From Thinopyrum elongatum (taxonomy: Eukaryota > Streptophyta > Magnoliopsida > Poales > Poaceae): a DNA stretch of 64,000 bases. The stretch is from positions 341,746,307-341,810,306 of the forward strand of contig CM022299.1 of NCBI GenBank assembly GCA_011799875.1, in the 5' to 3' direction. Of the stretch, positions 34,161-45,500 are shown piece by piece (position 1 is the stretch's first letter; every line of letters starts with the position of its first letter). The notes below the pieces were generated by a model. That model worked only from the letters and a program-made list of their open reading frames with translations, did no database searches and had not been told where the DNA came from. The translations under genes were made by a program, and so were the position numbers.

Positions 34161-35064
34161 GTTGGAAGGTTGTCTTGTTACAGCATCAATCAAATAGAAA
34201 GGAAACTAACATCCATGCTCTTTTGCAAAAAATAAAAAAACTAACTTCCTTGCTAATGCATCTCAATGATTAGCAGATCAGAGCTAATCTTTACATCACA
34301 ACCGAAGACAAAGTTGTGAGAAGGTGTTATAAAGAGAAAATTAAAATTTATCCACGCTTTCATTGGCAGCAACTTCCCCGCTACTCTGTCTAAATCAACA
34401 AGACATGTTGGAAAAAATGTAGCTGTCAGGAGCATGGAACATTCCGATCATTTTTTGCAGTTCCACTAAAATAGAGTTGAGCCTCCCTATTCCAAAGATA
34501 TTGAGTAAGTGTGATTACAATAATAGTGGACTATTGATGAAACAATAAACACACATATAGAAGCCGGTCACCTTTGTAGTCTCTCTTAAGACTAACTAGT
34601 TGGAGAAGATTAAGCCAATAGTTGGAGAAGATTAAGCTCGGAGTTAGATGAGGAGGATAGAGCAAAACCAATCCCTCTTTGTGTAGTCCCACTGAAATGT
34701 AGAAACGTTGCCCATGTGACATTTTAGCACAACTACACAAAACACTCTTAAGAAAAAAGTGATTTGTGCAGTTCACCAAAAGGTCGCAATAGCAACGAGG
34801 TGAAATGGATAGCCCTATTTGCAAAAAGAGGTAGAAAGGAAACAATTACTGGCCAATAACAATTTATGACACATACGCCGACAAAAAAGAAGAATATTCC
34901 TTATCCTAAGGGAAGATAATAGCATGGTTTTTTATCTAAAATGGTGTGAGGACGAGATTGCAACATGGAAAGTACGCCGGCCGAGCTATGTTTTACAGAA
35001 AGAACTAGGGAAGATCCACATGCAGCGACGTGGCAAGATGGGCAGTGGAGAAAGGCCGGAGGGG
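34161..35064 (-). other. Module copy C: body with exon-like motifs
   Basis: Third copy of the module described at 6.2 kb. Minus-strand motifs close to TCAGTGGAACTGCACAAA occur near 34455 and 34680, and a plus-strand copy with CTACACAAAACACTCTTAAG near 34733 matches 8440 in copy A. Element II is inserted in the left part of this copy. Confidence 0.35.
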
Positions 35065-35375
35065 AGGAAGCTATACCTGGGGGTCGTCGGGATGTAACTA
35101 GGAGGGCACCGGCGGGCGGGATCTACCCTACCGCGCTAGAGCTGGGTCAAAGAGAACGGAGGGTACCGCAGATCGGGACATGCTGCCTCGACATCGTCCA
35201 ACGGAGGAATGATGCATGTCTTCCCTTTTCGCTGGTGGACGGCCGGATCAGTGACCAGTGGTGAGAGAGAGAGAGAGGCCACCGCCATCTTGTGTGAGAG
35301 TGTGAAAACAGACCAACCCCAGCAGGCAAGCTCCATTGTATATAGTGGAGCAGATTACTTTTTTCTCGATAACAA
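35065..35375 (-). promoter_or_regulatory. Promoter and 5' exon of module copy C
   Basis: TATA-like TATATA near 35338-35344, a leader, GA/CT-rich run, GC-rich exon and splice-donor-like CAG|GTATAGC near 35072, collinear with copies A and B. Confidence 0.4.
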
Positions 35376-35430
35376 TCATTTTATATTCTGTACATACCAT
35401 TGAGCAATATAACTTTATTCAAAAATAACG

Positions 35431-37235
35431 TGCCAACGCGTCAAGTAGAACTTTGTTTTGTGCACGCGTGGTACATGACCCTCTGTCAAGTAAACAACCG
35501 CTATACGCTCTCAAAGTAGCACGTGTGCTGCCTTTTTGTACAGAAATGAGCTCCATCATGTACCCGCATGGGTGTGGCTGGGATCGAGGCGTGAGTACGT
35601 GTGTCATGCATGCACCTATTCTCTTTGTGTACGTACACCACCTACGTGGGTGTGTGTGAGAGAGATGGTGTGTGGGTTCGTGAGTGTTTTTTTGGGGGTG
35701 CGTGAGAGATAGACAGGGAATATGTGTCGATGATATCTCAAATAAAAATGTAACATATGCAATGTGTGTGAAACAGAGGCCTGGATATATCATATATAGA
35801 GGGGGCGATCCATGAGAAGAGAGTGTAGGGATCATCGGTGTGAGATATCAATAGAATCGAAGAGAGGGATGAAGTGTGTGGGTGCGCGATCGATAAAGAG
35901 TGCCATTGAATTTGTGTGTGCCCACGCCAAAGATATAGGGCGGCTGGCCTACTGGAACGTGAGATGGGAGAGGTGCAGTTTGTCTTTGTGGCATGGATAC
36001 CTACCTACTGCATTCGACTATCGGTGTGGAGGGGGGGGCTGAGACCTAACTATAGAGAGGTACATCGACTGTTATATGTGTGGAGAAGGAGAGAGACCTA
36101 GCTATGTATTGAGGGAGATCGATTGACATCCATGCATATGTGTAGGAGAGGAATAAGGTTGGGAGAGAGACAGAGCTAGAGTGTCGGAGGGTTGGTGGTG
36201 GAGTTGCTTCTCACAAATGGTGGGAGAGGCCTGCTAGACAAACGGAGGGTACGACTGCAATATCAATAAGAGAGGGGATGCCTGCCTGTCTGTGCACGTG
36301 CGTGTGAGAGACGGGTCAGGAGGCATGCATGGATGATGAGGGGGGACGATATGGCTGTGGTAAGCATATGTAACTACATAGGAAGATCAATCGTCATGTG
36401 TTGGAGAAAGGAAGAGACATAACTTGTGAGGTACGTCGATCGGCGCATGGGGAAAAAGAGTTATAGTCGACCTAGCTATATGTAGGGAGATCGATTGGTA
36501 TACATGCATGCATGTGTTAGAAGCAAATAAGGCCCGAAGAGACGGATAGAGTGAGAGGGATGCGACTAGGAGGTGGTGCGAGAGGCCTACTATATCGAGG
36601 GGGGAGGAGTGTGTGAGTATGAGATCAATGAAAAGAGGGGTGGGAGTGTGCACGTGCGTGGAACCGTATTAGATAGAGGGGGGCATGGATGGTGAGAAGA
36701 GGGAAAGCTTGCATTTGTGGTAGGTACACCTGGCTAGAGAGGTATATCGATCGGTGTGTGCCGGAAAGAATTAGCTGGGGGCCTACACACACTGTGGGTG
36801 AACGACCTAAAGATAAATAACGAATGTGCGCGATGGAGAGAATGCTGAGGGAGGGTGAGAGGGAGGCGGGCGTGTGCATGCACGAGAGAAAGTTAGAGCT
36901 AGCTACAAAGAGAAGAGGATTCTGTGGGTGTAAAAGACGAACAGAGATCATAATTCATTATAAAAGTGGATTCAGATATTTGAACAAGAGATCATAGTGT
37001 TTTAAACTGACGCATGCATGAATATAATGGTGATACGCATGGTGTGGTTATGAACATGTTATACTACATATAGTATATGTAACATTTATTTTAATTTGTG
37101 ATAATGTGTGGCTTTTGCAGCTCAGGGCTAAATACTTGTCATAATGTAGGGGGCGGGGCACTATACTTTGTGTGATAAACACAGTGTACATATGAAACAT
37201 GGTTTAGATTATGAAGGTCTAGCTAGTACATCAAA
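35431..37235. repeat. GA-rich tract with diverged tandem repeats
   Basis: Purine-rich on the plus strand from about 35640 to 36950. Three diverged units start with GAGGTACATCGA-like sequence at 36057, 36427 and 36738 (periods about 370 and 311 bp) and share CCTAGCTAT and GGGAGATCGATTG blocks. The first 200 bases match the flanks of module copies A and B. No gene is seen. Confidence 0.5.
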
Positions 37236-37262
37236 CACTACAAAAAAAAGACACATCCGTGA
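37236..37262 (+). repeat. CACTA terminal inverted repeat (left end)
   Basis: CACTAC start followed by an A-rich stretch and ACACATCCGTGACATTTTG. The three bases before it (AAA, 37233-37235) are the expected 3-bp target duplication. Confidence 0.75.
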
Positions 37263-37739
37263 CATTTTGGGCCAAACGAATTTTTTTCTGTCATGCTTAT
37301 GACATTTTTATGACGATAATTGTGACAAAACCCGGTATCATCATAGATGTGGTGGGCTCCTACTTCTATGAGAAAAAATCATGACAAAAAATGGGCTTTT
37401 CGGCCTGGGCGGGCCGGGGACGCTACTGCATGACATTCTTTGGGCCGTCCATGACGGAAAAAATCATGGTAGAAGCGAGGGCGAGGAAAATATCGGGGAG
37501 TTCCCGGTTACGGTGGGTGGTCGGGGCCGAGCAATGCACGGAGGTTTGCACGTTTCTCTCTCATACGCGTACGCGCATGTGTGCGAGGCGTTGGGCTCTA
37601 ACTAAACCCAAGCAAGGCATTGGGCTCTAACTGAACCCGAGCGATTGCACTAGCTACGTTACTGAACCCCGATCGATCCCTTGGCTGTTAACTGAACCCG
37701 AGTGATTCCTTCGCTACTGCTGCTAACTGAAGCCGATCG

Positions 37740-38400
37740 AAGCTGCCTCTTGATGAACAGTCCCCGGTGGGGGTTGCATGAACAGTCCCGGTGGGGGTCG
37801 GATGAACAGGACCCCGTGGTAGTAGAGGCTGTTGCCGCTGGATGAACAGGACCCCGTGCAGGGCTAGTTAAACAGTAGCCGGTGGAGGCTGGATAAATAG
37901 TAGCCCATGGATTAACAGTAGCTAGTGGAGGGTGGAGGAAGTCGGCGGTGGATGAACAGTAGCAGGTGGAGGCTGGAGGGAGTCGACGGTGGATTAATAG
38001 TATCCCGTGGATGCTGGAGCGAAAGGCAATAGACGATGGATGAACAGTAGCCCGTGGAGTCCCGTTTTGCGGTACGCCACACCCCTCCCGATGAACAGGA
38101 CCCTGTTTCGATCGTAGGCGCTCCAACACAAGTCCGTTTCCTCCGTTTTGCGGTATGCCACACCCCTCCCGATCAACAGCACTCTGTTTCGACCGTAGGA
38201 CCTTGAACACAAGTCCGTTTCCTCCATTTTGCGGTACGCCACACGCCGTTTCGGCTCTTCCGTCCAAGCCGGTTGACTCCCATTGAACAGGACGCATTCC
38301 AACCCAGTATGTTGCTTCCCGATGAACACGACGCAGTTTCTCTGTTCCGACCCAGCCGGTTGGCTGCCTGATGAACAGGACACCGTTGCTACCATCCGTT
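37740..38400. repeat. Subterminal GATGAACAG-type repeats of the CACTA element
   Basis: At least 15 copies of (G)GATGAACAG or GATTAACAG, many followed by an AGCCCGTGG- or ACCCCGTGG-like block. Clustered short repeats next to a TIR are the usual binding sites for the accessory protein in CACTA elements. Confidence 0.65.
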
Positions 38401-38679
38401 GCCTCTCCATGTACATGAGCACTGGCCTTCCGAATATATGCGCGAGTACGTGTTCGAGACCCTGCCCGTATGTACGTACGTGGTTGTATTATTTGGCACC
38501 TTGTTGTACCTACATGTACACGGTTTTTACTGGACTGCCTGGACTACTACGTCGGGGGCTCTACTACTACACGTGCTGCTGCTTGCTCGGCCATGGTTCA
38601 TTGTTGCAGAGAGACCGATCGACCAGTATGTACGTACACGTTCGCGACCAGACAGACAACCCTACGTATGGTTCGATCG

Positions 38680-41005
38680 GGTGGGTCCCAGCTGTTAGGG
38701 AGGATAAGGAGGCACTTCCTTGTGTGCGACGATATAGCTGGTGGGTCCCCGCTATCATGGGGGAAATGTTTTTTTCGCAAAATACAGAGGCCCTTCCGGT
38801 AGGTCCCCGCTGTCAGGTGGAGGAATCATTATTTTGCGCGTAATAAGGAGGCACTTCCTTGCTGCGGCCGTGGACCTAGCTGCAGCCTCTCCACGAACAG
38901 TCCTCTTCCGATGGAAGTCATTCCTTGACCACATTGACCACACCGCGCCAAGAGCACCAAGGCGGTGGACAACGGCGAGGCATAGGAAGGGAATGAACCG
39001 GAGCCGGGGAAGACTCGGCAGTTGTTTCCCACGCGGACGGGAGTACGAGGGTTTACTGGTTCGGCTGCAGTGTGAGGCTACTATCGCCGGAGAATAACAG
39101 GGATGGCCAGCCAAGCGATGGGAGTAGGGTGGGGCGGTGAGGCCTGCGTGGCAGCACAGCCAGCCACGAGACGCAGGAGCAGGCGGCACGGCCAGCGATG
39201 GTTTGGGAGGCTGGAGCAAGAAGACTAGAGGTTGAAGAAACACGACGGCCATTGGATGGACGTCGTATGGTCACTGCAGCTAGAATCGTTTATATTGACT
39301 AAGTTGACAAATCCTGCATCCGCGCCAACTTAGTAGGCCCACAAGTCAGCCTCCAAATATGGTGGGTCCCAGCTAGCAGGGGGAGTATTCATTTTTTTAT
39401 GTGTAATAAGGAGGCACTTCCTCCGTGTGAAGATATAGCTGGTGGGTCCGAGCTGTCAGCAGGAGGAACTTTTTTTTCGCAAAATACAGAGGCGCTTCCG
39501 GTGGGTCCCCACTGCCAGGTGGAGGAATCATTATTTTGCGTGTAATAAGGAGGCATTTCCTTGCGTGCGGTCGTGGGCCCAGCTGTCATCCTCTCCACGT
39601 TTGACCATGCCGCACCATGGACGACGGCCAGGCCTAGGAAGGGAACGACCCGGAGCCGGAGAAGACTCGGCAGTTGTTTCCCACACGGAGGGGAGTACGA
39701 GGGTTTACTGGTTTGTCTACCGTCGCCGAAGAATAACATGAACTGTGGGTGCGTAGAGGGATGGCTAGGCCAGCGATGGGAGTAGTGTGGGGCGGTTAGG
39801 CCTACACGGCAGCACAGCCGGACACGGGAGGCATGAGTAGGCAGTACGGCCGGTGCTGGTTTGGGCGGCTGGAGCAAGAAGACCAGAGGTTGAAGAAGCA
39901 GCACGGCCATTGGATTAACAATCCAACGGTCACTGCTGCTAGAATCGTTTGTGGACTAAGTTGACAAAGCCTTTTGTACACGTCAACCTTGCAGACCCAC
40001 AAGTCAGCCTCCAAATCTGTCCCAAACAGCATACAGGTCAAAATTTCTAGCAAGATTCAAATTAATTTAAAAAATGAACATACCTTAATGTAAAATCCAA
40101 TGAAATTTTACCCACACAAAACAATGAAATTTAAAATATCAAAATCGGAAAGAAAAAAGTAATTTGGAACTAATTGCCTGTTTGCTATATTTTTCATTTT
40201 ACAGCCCATTTCTTATTACTTATAGCCCATTTTCTGGGCAAGCCGAATGCATCCCTCCTTGTCTTGAAAGGTTTCAGGCCCAGCAGGGCGTAGAGAAGCA
40301 AGTAGGCCTCCGTTGGTTATTCTGCAAAAAACAAAATAGCTGGGCTAGCCATTTTCAAAAAGAAAAAACAAAATTGGGCTGGTCATGTGGTAAACATATG
40401 AAATAAAAGCCTGGGCTAGATGGGCCACAGCTCCCGCACAACCCAGTTGATACCCTGCTCCGTCCGGAAAACAAAAAAATAATACTTCGCGAGCTGCTGG
40501 GTCCCGGGTGTCAGCCGCTCCTTGTGCAGTTATCTCGCTTATTGACTATGTTGACAGTGGCGTGCGACCCAGATGTCAGGAAACCATCAGGAGGAACCCT
40601 TTTTTCTTGTAATAAAGGAGACACTTGCTTGCCTACTGCCATGATCCTGGTGGGTCCCTACTATCATCCTCACCATGTACAGTTATCTCCTTATTCCTCT
40701 CGGTTGTTGACCATGTTGACAACACCGGAGGGCGGCGCCGCGGTGAGCGAACAAAGGCGGAGGACGATGGTGAGGCCTCAGACGGGAACAAACAGGAGCC
40801 AGAGAAGATGCATAGAGTTTTAGGGTGCAATGTGGCCGTGATGCGTGCGCGGCAGTACAGCCAGCCATGGGAGACGGGAGCAGGCGGTACTGCCAGCGCT
40901 CGTTTGGCTTTGGTGGCTGGAGGAAGAAGAGATTGAAGAAACATGATAGACGTCGAATGTCAATCCAACGGTCAAGGTTGGCACAATCGTTTGTTGACTA
41001 AGCCG
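38680..41005. repeat. Tandem repeat array in the CACTA subterminal region
   Basis: Unit 1 (38680-39360) and unit 2 (39361 to about 40030) are about 0.68 kb each and both begin GGTGGGTCCCAGCT. They share AAGACTCGGCAGTTGTTTCC and AGAATCGTTT blocks. A third, more diverged partial unit spans about 40497-41005. No coding frame persists across the units. Confidence 0.7.
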
Positions 41006-41290
41006 ACACCATGTAGCATACTTTTTTATAGGAAGAAAAGAAATCTGGGCTCGTTCGCCAGATAACATTGCGGAAACTGCCACCGTTTGATCTTGCGTCG
41101 CAACTAAAACAGCCAGGAAAATGCGTTCGTTTGCCATCCTCCTCCCAGGGAACGTTCGCCACATAACATTCCCGAAAATCAAAGACTTGAGAAGGCGTAT
41201 AGAACAAGCTAGTTTACCAGTAAAGAGACGTTGCTGAGTTTTAGAAAATAGAGAGACGTGCTCCTGTAGCTGGTTCGAATCCAAACCTAG

Positions 41291-41298
41291 ACTATGAC
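41291..41298 (+). promoter_or_regulatory. TATA box of the GRF-type gene
   Basis: ACTATATATAG lies about 110 bp before the ATG at 41410, with a CT-rich leader between. Confidence 0.45.
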
Positions 41299-41409
41299 TA
41301 TATATAGTGCTATGCTACTCTGCAAGTAATGAAACTGACATATCCAACATTCGCTTCTCCTCTTCTCTATTTACTCTGCCTAGCATCAGAAGCTCCGGCC
41401 GCAGCAACC

Positions 41410-42090
41410 ATGTCCGCTGGCGGCTCGTCCACCTGCTCTTCAGCAGGCAACAATCAGATATGCGCCAAGTCACCACCCTTACCATCCCCTGTGGGTCTCC
41501 TCACACCCCCGTCAGCACACTCACCACAGCCGGTTGCTCATCGCAACCCGCTGTCGTTGGTGTGGTGCCACTACTGCAAATCACGCAGAGTCATCCATCG
41601 CGTCTCAACTACAATCTTCAACCCTGGCCGAGTCTTCTACAAATGCCCAAATCATGGGGTAATAATATGTTTAAGTGTTGTTCGCCTGCTTTCAGTTGCT
41701 GAATTTTTTAATAGTTTTGTTGATGATCTTCCAATTTGATTCATGCAGAAAAGGGAAGATTCGTGTGATTTGTATTTCTAGGAAGTTGCTCATGTGGGGG
41801 AATGGAACTACGCTGATTATTTGGTTAGCCGAGGAATCCCAATACCAGCAGGTTGGGGTGTTGGACAAGTAACTGAAGGAACGACAGAAGAGGAAGATGC
41901 AGAGCAGAAGGTTAAAGATGCAGTTCCTCTGATCATGGCCAAGCAACAGCTGCTGAACGGCCTTGACAGCAATGAGGAGATGAAAGAGCTTGTGAAGATA
42001 ATGGGCAAGATCGTTGTGCTCTGTAGGATGATTGTCTCTTTATTTGCAGTGTATGTAGCACTCGTGATGTATTCGGTGGCTATGACATGA
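41410..42090 (+). pseudogene. GRF-type zinc-finger gene within the CACTA element
   Basis: The chosen ATG (MSAGGSSTCSS) follows a CT-rich leader; an upstream in-frame ATG at 41329 is possible. Exon 1 (41410-41658) ends WCHYCKSRRVIHR...GRVFYKCPNHG at a GT donor. Exon 2 begins after ATGCAG at 41750 and continues KREDSCDLYF, so Cys pairs CHYC, C(PNHG) and C(DLYF) line up with a zf-GRF domain. The next codon, expected to be the conserved Trp, is TAG (41780). The same frame then runs 102 codons: an acidic/coiled middle (EEEDAEQKVKDAV) and a membrane-like C-terminus (VVLCRMIVSLFAVYVALVMY) to TGA at 42090. zf-GRF domains bind nucleic acid. It lies convergent with TNP2. Confidence 0.6.
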
Positions 42091-42597
42091 GCACTTTGCT
42101 AAAACTAGTAATGAATGAAACTTGTTTAGTAGGCTGGGCATAGTGTTGTGAACATTTAATTATTTCTATTAACGGAAATCGGGGGGTATCCCCTTTTGCT
42201 CATAAATAAATAAATAGTAGAGGCCCTTTTGCTAATAAATAAATAAATTAGCAGAGGCCCTGTCGGGTCAGCTTTGTTCCCATTCGAAGACGTCGAGCAA
42301 ATTGCAGCCCAACAGCAAACTATGTCATCAAATACAAGTTTGACAGCCAAATATGAGTACAACTAAACAACAATGTCATCATGTTTTAGTCATCATACAA
42401 TGACAAACACAAATCAACATACATAATAACTGATGTTCTCATAGCAAAATACTAAACAGCAACTTCATCAGGTTTCAGTTGTCAAAGCAAACACAATTTC
42501 ACATAGTAGATAAAAAGTCGTCTTCTCACAGGCAAATACGACAAAAGCAATCTAATCATCATCCGCAGCAGCAGCGTCAACATCTTCGCCATGTGTA
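42091..42597. other. Spacer between convergent GRF and TNP2 genes
   Basis: AT-rich, likely 3' flanks of both genes. It contains a tandem duplication of about 33 bp (42194-42260, ATAAATAAATA...AGAGGCCC twice). Confidence 0.5.
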
Positions 42598-45500
42598 TCA
42601 GTCTGAATCGTAATCCCCCCCAGTGTCATCTTCTTCCTCATCCTCAATGTCCTCGAACATTGGTGTCTTATTGATCAACTCTCGTATGTCCACAGCCCGA
42701 CAAGGAATCTTTTCGCCAGTGTTATTGACGTGATGGTTCTCAAAGATATTAGGAACATCTATGTAATCTTCTACATCAGGAGCAGTGTAAGCATCATCTT
42801 GTTGTGCAACTTCATTAAATGAATTCCTCTGCTCAAACCTTTGCAATACTCTCCAGTCATCGCTACATGCATATGTGTCTTCCAAGAAAAATATATGTAT
42901 TGCTTGATTTGCCAAAATAAAAGGCTCGTCGGTCTGGTACGCCGCCTTGACATTGATGGATTTGAAATAATCATCAGCTCTGGGTTTTGCGATCCTAGAA
43001 AACAGGTTATACCAATGACAGCACAATAGAACCACACACCGATGAACCTCGAAACTGGAGATATACTGCAACTGAAGAATGTCTATTATGTTAGCATACA
43101 TTTCAGTTGTCTCTTCGCCATACTTATCCGTGCTCATGATGGCACTGTTTTGTGTCTTCCTGCCTTCGTCGCGTGCAAGGGTGTTGTAGCGCACATCTCC
43201 AACAACGCAAGATTCATAATGTCTTACCTGAGTATCAGGACCCATTGCTAGTGCTTAAAGGGCATCATTAACTGCCTACCCATCCTCCCACATCTTCTTA
43301 ACGTATGGTTAGAAAATAGACAAGCTGATCATCTTATGTACTCAATATATTAAAAAAACTGACAGTGCAATTCAAAAGCTTACATGGCTCTTGAACCATT
43401 TCGCAAATCCTGCCATAACCAGTTTGTTAATGTTTCTTGGATTTTGCGGTAGTAACTCCTTTTTGTAGATGTTGCATAACATAGTGATCGTGTCAAACAT
43501 CTAAATATATAAGAATGTGCTGCAAGTTTAGTAGATTACGATGTATAAGCTGCAGTACTTAGCACTTACTCGATATAAGGTAGAATCTCAGGACAGCTAT
43601 TCAACACATACCAAACCATTTTTTCCAAATCTTTAGGTTTTTATCTTGTCGACTCTTCCCTGTAACTCAAACAGAACAATCGAAAACATTCAGCTCGGGA
43701 TTGTCTTCACCCACCTCTTTGCTAAGCTGATCAGCTATTTCAATGTATTTTGAGCAGAATGTCAACGCTTCTGTAGCAATGTAGGCCTCTGCAATGGAAT
43801 CCTCAGGTCTAGCTCTGTTCCTAACATAGCCCTTGAAAGTGCCTAGCCGCCTTTCAATAGGGTACATCCAGCCATACTGTACTGGACCTGTAAGTAGTGC
43901 CTCATCAGGTAGATGAACAGCCAAATGCACCATCACATCAAAGAAGGCTGGAGGATATATCTTCTCAAGGTCGCATAGGATAGTTGGTATCTTGTCTCTA
44001 AGATGCTCCAAAGCATCTATCCTGATATTTCTACTGCAGAGTTCCCTGAAGAATTGTCCCAACTCTACAACTGCTCTGTATAAGTCAGGGCGGCCCAATC
44101 CTCTGAGGATAACAGGTAAAACCCTTTGAAGTAGGATGTGGCAGTCATGAGTTTTCAACCCTTGTACCTTGTTTTCATCTGCACTGACTCTCCATTCAGG
44201 GTTGGAAGCAAATCCATGTGGGAATCTCACACGTGACAGGACCTTGCAGAATTCTTTTCTTTTTACCTTGTCCAGGACGTACACAGCTGGTGCCATATCC
44301 CGTGATGCACCATCATCGTCCACCTGCAAATCCCTTCTGATATCCGGGTGTGTCAAATCAATCCTAGATTTTAAGGTATCTTTCATCTTGCCTTCAATAT
44401 TAAGAAGTGTGCCGATAATGCTGTCACATATATTTTTCTCGATGTGCATCACATAAAGATTATGCCGCAGATCCCAATCTTTCCAATACTCCAAGTCCCA
44501 CAAAGTGGACCTGCGGGTAAACAATAATCTCTCTTCTGCCCTGCCATGCTTCCTTTTCCCACTACCATTATCAGGATGGTTTCCTGGTGTAATATGCCTG
44601 ACCTTCTCTAATTCCACTTGCAACTCATCACCGGTGAGCCTCTTTGGCGCATCACGGTTTTCATGCTTTGCATTGAACACATGTCTTTGATATTTTGTAG
44701 GACATGGCTTATCCTTGGCAAGGAAACGGCGGTGTCCAATGTAACAGATCATGCTAAGTATTGCGTATGACAGCGGATTCTTGTCACAACGAACACATGC
44801 ATTGTAACTATGTGTCGTTCGCCCTGACATAGTGCCCAAAGCCGAATAATCATTTATGCACCAAATTATAACAGCACACTATTGGATTCAGGGCTCCGTG
44901 GACCCAAAGAAGGTTCGAACTCTAGGGCGTGTGTGAATAACTCAACCTGTCCAACCAACCAACCCGTCGCCCTACAGCCTAGCTCGATGGATCAACGAAG
45001 AAGATGGACACAGCAATTTACCCAAGTTCGGGCCACCTTGTGGTGTAAGACCCTACTCCTGCTTTGTGGTGGATTTGCCTCATGAGGGGCTATGGATGAA
45101 CTAGTACAAGGGATGAACAAGCTCACGAGGTCTGCTCTGGGTGAGGGTGGAAAGGATTTGATCCCGGGTGAATCGATCTCTCGGTTCGCCTCTCTTCTCG
45201 TCCCCCCTCTCTATGATGGTGGCTAGCTTATACTTATAGCGGCCTCGGTCCTCTTCCTCCAAAATGAAGGCGGGAAGGGATCCCACAGTGGACAATTTGA
45301 AAGGGGACAAGTAGTACATTTTATCCTGATGAAAGGTGGTCTTCGCCTACAAAGCTTCGGGTCGTGACGCCGTGGTGGGCTTGGCGATGACATCCGTCCT
45401 GCCGTCCTGGCAGTCTTGGTCTCGTTGCACTGGAATGGAAACCTTTGCCTGATTCCTCGGGAACCCACGCCTGCGCTTGCCTCCTTAACACCAAAGAGGA

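Noticed and set aside
37740..38400. Regularly spaced short repeats that could suggest a CRISPR array
   Set aside because: Plant nuclear DNA; spacing is irregular, repeats are short and degenerate, and they adjoin a CACTA terminus where such repeats are expected.
38283..38843. Frames of 100-190 codons in the CACTA subterminal region
   Set aside because: They overlap each other on both strands in repeat-array sequence and are not conserved between the tandem units.
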